The notes under the pieces are model-generated. The model was given only the letters and a program-made list of their open reading frames with translations. It was not told the origin of the DNA and searched no databases. A DNA stretch of 7,442 nucleotides from an uncultured Candidatus Saccharibacteria bacterium (lineage in GTDB: Bacteria > Patescibacteriota > Saccharimonadia > Saccharimonadales > Saccharimonadaceae), in assembly GCA_916049555.1 (NCBI GenBank), contig CAJZIB010000037.1:1-7442 (forward strand), in the 5' to 3' direction. Position numbers and translations under genes: made by a program. This document shows, in pieces, positions 6,518 through 7,442 of this stretch; the first letter of the stretch is position 1, and the number at the start of each line of letters is the position of its first letter.

Positions 6518-6545
6518 AAAAATAGATCCGATAGGATCTATTTTT
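6518..6545 (+). terminator. Intrinsic terminator of the HIT-valS operon
   Basis: A perfect 12-bp stem (6518-6529 with 6534-6545), loop GATA, ending in five T residues, about 90 bases after the valS stop. The A-run on the other arm makes it potentially bidirectional. Confidence 0.9.
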
Positions 6546-6738
6546 ATGCCTATAAATAATTGGTTATCTTTTTCCCTACTTGATTTAAAGGTGTTTTGTT
6601 TTTTAGGGTTTTATCTGATAAAGTTGCCAGATGGATCATTTATCTTTTATTGATGATGGAAGCTCAGAAGTATTTTTAATGTTTATTGATCTTTTTTCAG
6701 ATGCTTTTCGATTTTCTAATTGGTCATGTGAAAAAATG

Positions 6739-6800
6739 CGTGAAATTAAACACAAAAATAGCGTGCTTCCCTGTTAAGCACGTGAAATTACTTGTGTTTA
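6739..6800. repeat. Nested inverted repeat with 10-base direct repeats
   Basis: The inner stem CGTGCTT (6762-6768) pairs with AAGCACG (6776-6782). The outer stem TAAACACAA (6747-6755) pairs with TTGTGTTTA (6792-6800). The direct repeat CGTGAAATTA occurs at 6739-6748 and 6781-6790. No T-run follows, so this is not a standard terminator. It could be a structured RNA, an operator or a mobile-element end. Confidence 0.6.
6767..6776 (+). repeat. 10-base direct repeat TTCCCTGTTA, copy 2
   Basis: Identical to 6429-6438. It falls in the loop and inner arm edge of the nested inverted repeat. Confidence 0.5.
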
Positions 6801-6817
6801 TTAAAATACGAATAAAG

Positions 6818-6838
6818 TTATGCTTGACAAAAGCATAA
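6818..6838. repeat. Palindrome TTATGCTT-n5-AAGCATAA containing a TTGACA
   Basis: Perfect 8-bp arms around GACAA. The centre includes TTGACA (6824-6829), an exact -35 hexamer, the only one noticed in the window. A poor -10 (CATAAA, 6847-6852) lies 17 bases on. It looks like an operator over a promoter, but no gene follows in the expected place. Confidence 0.45.
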
Positions 6839-7138
6839 AATTATTTCATAAAAGTACGATACTAGATATGACCAACTACTGAGTGCGACTCATTATTTAG
6901 AATCTTAATTTAAAGCTGCAGTAATTGTTATGTTTATAATACAGGAGGTCGGTTGCTAAGTCAATAGGTGGTTAAGCATAAGATGTATGGTGATATGTGG
7001 ATTTGTGTAGGGAATTATTATGTGGAAAAATGTTGGGCCTTCTAGTTTAGATTTTTGATTGGTGAATCGTTTTTTTATCTCGGTTTAGGTGATGGATTTG
7101 GCTTGGGGTTGCTTGATTGAATGATTTTGATACAGATT

Positions 7139-7161
7139 CTGCTTTAAAATAATATAAGCAG
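7139..7161. repeat. Short inverted repeat CTGCTT-n11-AAGCAG
   Basis: Six-base perfect arms 35 bases upstream of the transposase-like ORF. It could be an operator or part of an element end, but is short enough to be chance. Confidence 0.3.
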
Positions 7162-7180
7162 GGAATTAAGGTAGCTTTTA

Positions 7181-7189
7181 TGCTAAAAT
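7181..7189 (+). promoter_or_regulatory. Extended -10 promoter TGcTAAAAT of the transposase-like ORF
   Basis: TG, one base, then TAAAAT (five of six consensus bases). The predicted start, 7196, is the G of the GTG start codon, again giving a leaderless mRNA. Confidence 0.5.
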
Positions 7190-7195
7190 TTAGGT

Positions 7196-7393
7196 GTGGC
7201 TTATATTAGAAAATTTAAGACGGCATCCGGGGCGACGGGGGTACAGGTTTGCTATAAAGAACACAGTAAGGTCGTGAAGACTGTGCATGTTGGTTCGGCA
7301 AATTCTCCGGAAGGTTTGGAAAAATTACTAGTAAAAGCCCAAAAAATTATAGATGAAGGGAAGAGATCGCTATTTAATTTGAGCGATTTTTGA
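7196..7393 (+). pseudogene. IS1634-family transposase, N-terminal fragment (65 codons)
   Basis: The frame starts at GTG with AYIRKFKTASGATGVQV (2-18), has HVGSA at 31-35, a helical LEKLLVKAQKIIDEGK stretch (41-56) and SLFNLSDF at the end. This follows the N-terminal region of IS1634-family DDE transposases (AYIRK, SGATAVQ, EHIGSAH, then SLFDLDDF), which run to several hundred residues. Here a TGA stops it at residue 65, before any catalytic part. Downstream, frame -1 closes by about 7425 and frame +1 reads only some 14 further codons (DPYFF...), without recognised similarity. It may be a broken element, an element whose remainder lies in another frame past the window edge, or a retained small protein. 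GTG is preferred because AYIRK is the family N-terminus and no ATG lies nearby. Confidence 0.6.
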
Positions 7394-7442
7394 TCCTTAT
7401 TTTTTTGTGGGTGGAGTAAATGACCTTTATTTTTGATTTACT

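Larger units (their letters stand above)
6429..7195. other. AT-rich intergenic region without a convincing gene
   Basis: About 770 bases. G+C is near 30% in two 60-base lines counted by hand, against 40-53% in two such valS lines. It holds the valS terminator and then a series of short repeats listed separately. A 48-codon frame at 6631-6777 (MDHLSFIDDG...) has no ribosome binding site, no extended -10 at its start and no recognised motif. An AGGAGG at 6943-6948 precedes only a four-codon frame (TTG at 6953), which may be a gene relic. No tRNA, tmRNA, RNase P or SRP RNA signatures were seen. Confidence 0.6.

Noticed and set aside
6631..6777. 48-codon plus-strand frame MDHLSFIDDG...
   Set aside because: No ribosome binding site, no extended -10 at its start, no recognised motif, and its stop falls in the repeat structure. 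A frame of this length is expected by chance in AT-rich DNA.
6824..6852. TTGACA with a -10 at 17 bases as a functional promoter
   Set aside because: The -10 (CATAAA) is poor, no gene or terminated RNA follows, and other promoters here lack -35 elements. Kept only as part of the palindrome.
1..7442. CRISPR array or toxin-antitoxin pair
   Set aside because: No regularly spaced repeats, and no small adjacent gene pair with toxin or antitoxin motifs, were found on either strand.

Overview
The window looks like a chromosomal segment of a small-genome bacterium of the Patescibacteria/CPR type, most likely a Saccharibacteria (TM7) relative. This placement is inferred from three things: the style of the valyl-tRNA synthetase (Cys-containing HCYKCGT motif, DWNISRQ block), a HIT protein of the GTDVPHAHVHL type, and compact units with extended -10 promoters. 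The genetic code looks standard. TGA ends the HIT gene, so the UGA-glycine code of Gracilibacteria and Absconditabacteria is not indicated.

Layout: tRNA-Arg(GCG) is at 56-132, followed by a bidirectional terminator. On the minus strand lies a two-gene cassette read 1439 to 236: an HNH endonuclease with a probable SRA-like modified-base-reading domain, then a MutT-like Nudix hydrolase whose start overlaps the endonuclease stop region by 17 bases. tRNA-Ser(CGA) is at 1571-1658. Two terminators separate it from a convergent minus-strand gene (1749-3209) for a membrane-bound, polyprenyl-phosphate-dependent glycosyl-1-phosphate transferase that would start surface-polysaccharide synthesis. On the plus strand a HIT-family nucleotide-binding protein (3326-3700) and valyl-tRNA synthetase (3738-6428) form an operon closed by a strong terminator (6518-6545). 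An AT-rich stretch of about 770 bases without a convincing gene follows (6429-7195), rich in short direct and inverted repeats. The window ends with a 65-codon ORF matching only the N-terminus of IS1634-family transposases.

Two patterns stand out. First, the Nudix-HNH pair looks like a small accessory defence cassette between two tRNA genes: the nuclease would cut DNA carrying modified bases and the Nudix enzyme could clear damaged or modified nucleotides. Second, all six apparent transcription units carry a TGn-(TATAAT-like) extended -10 with no recognisable -35. In five of the six the predicted transcription start lies at, or within three bases of, the start codon or mature tRNA 5' end. This suggests leaderless mRNAs and possibly leaderless tRNAs. 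Only HIT and valS have clear Shine-Dalgarno sequences.
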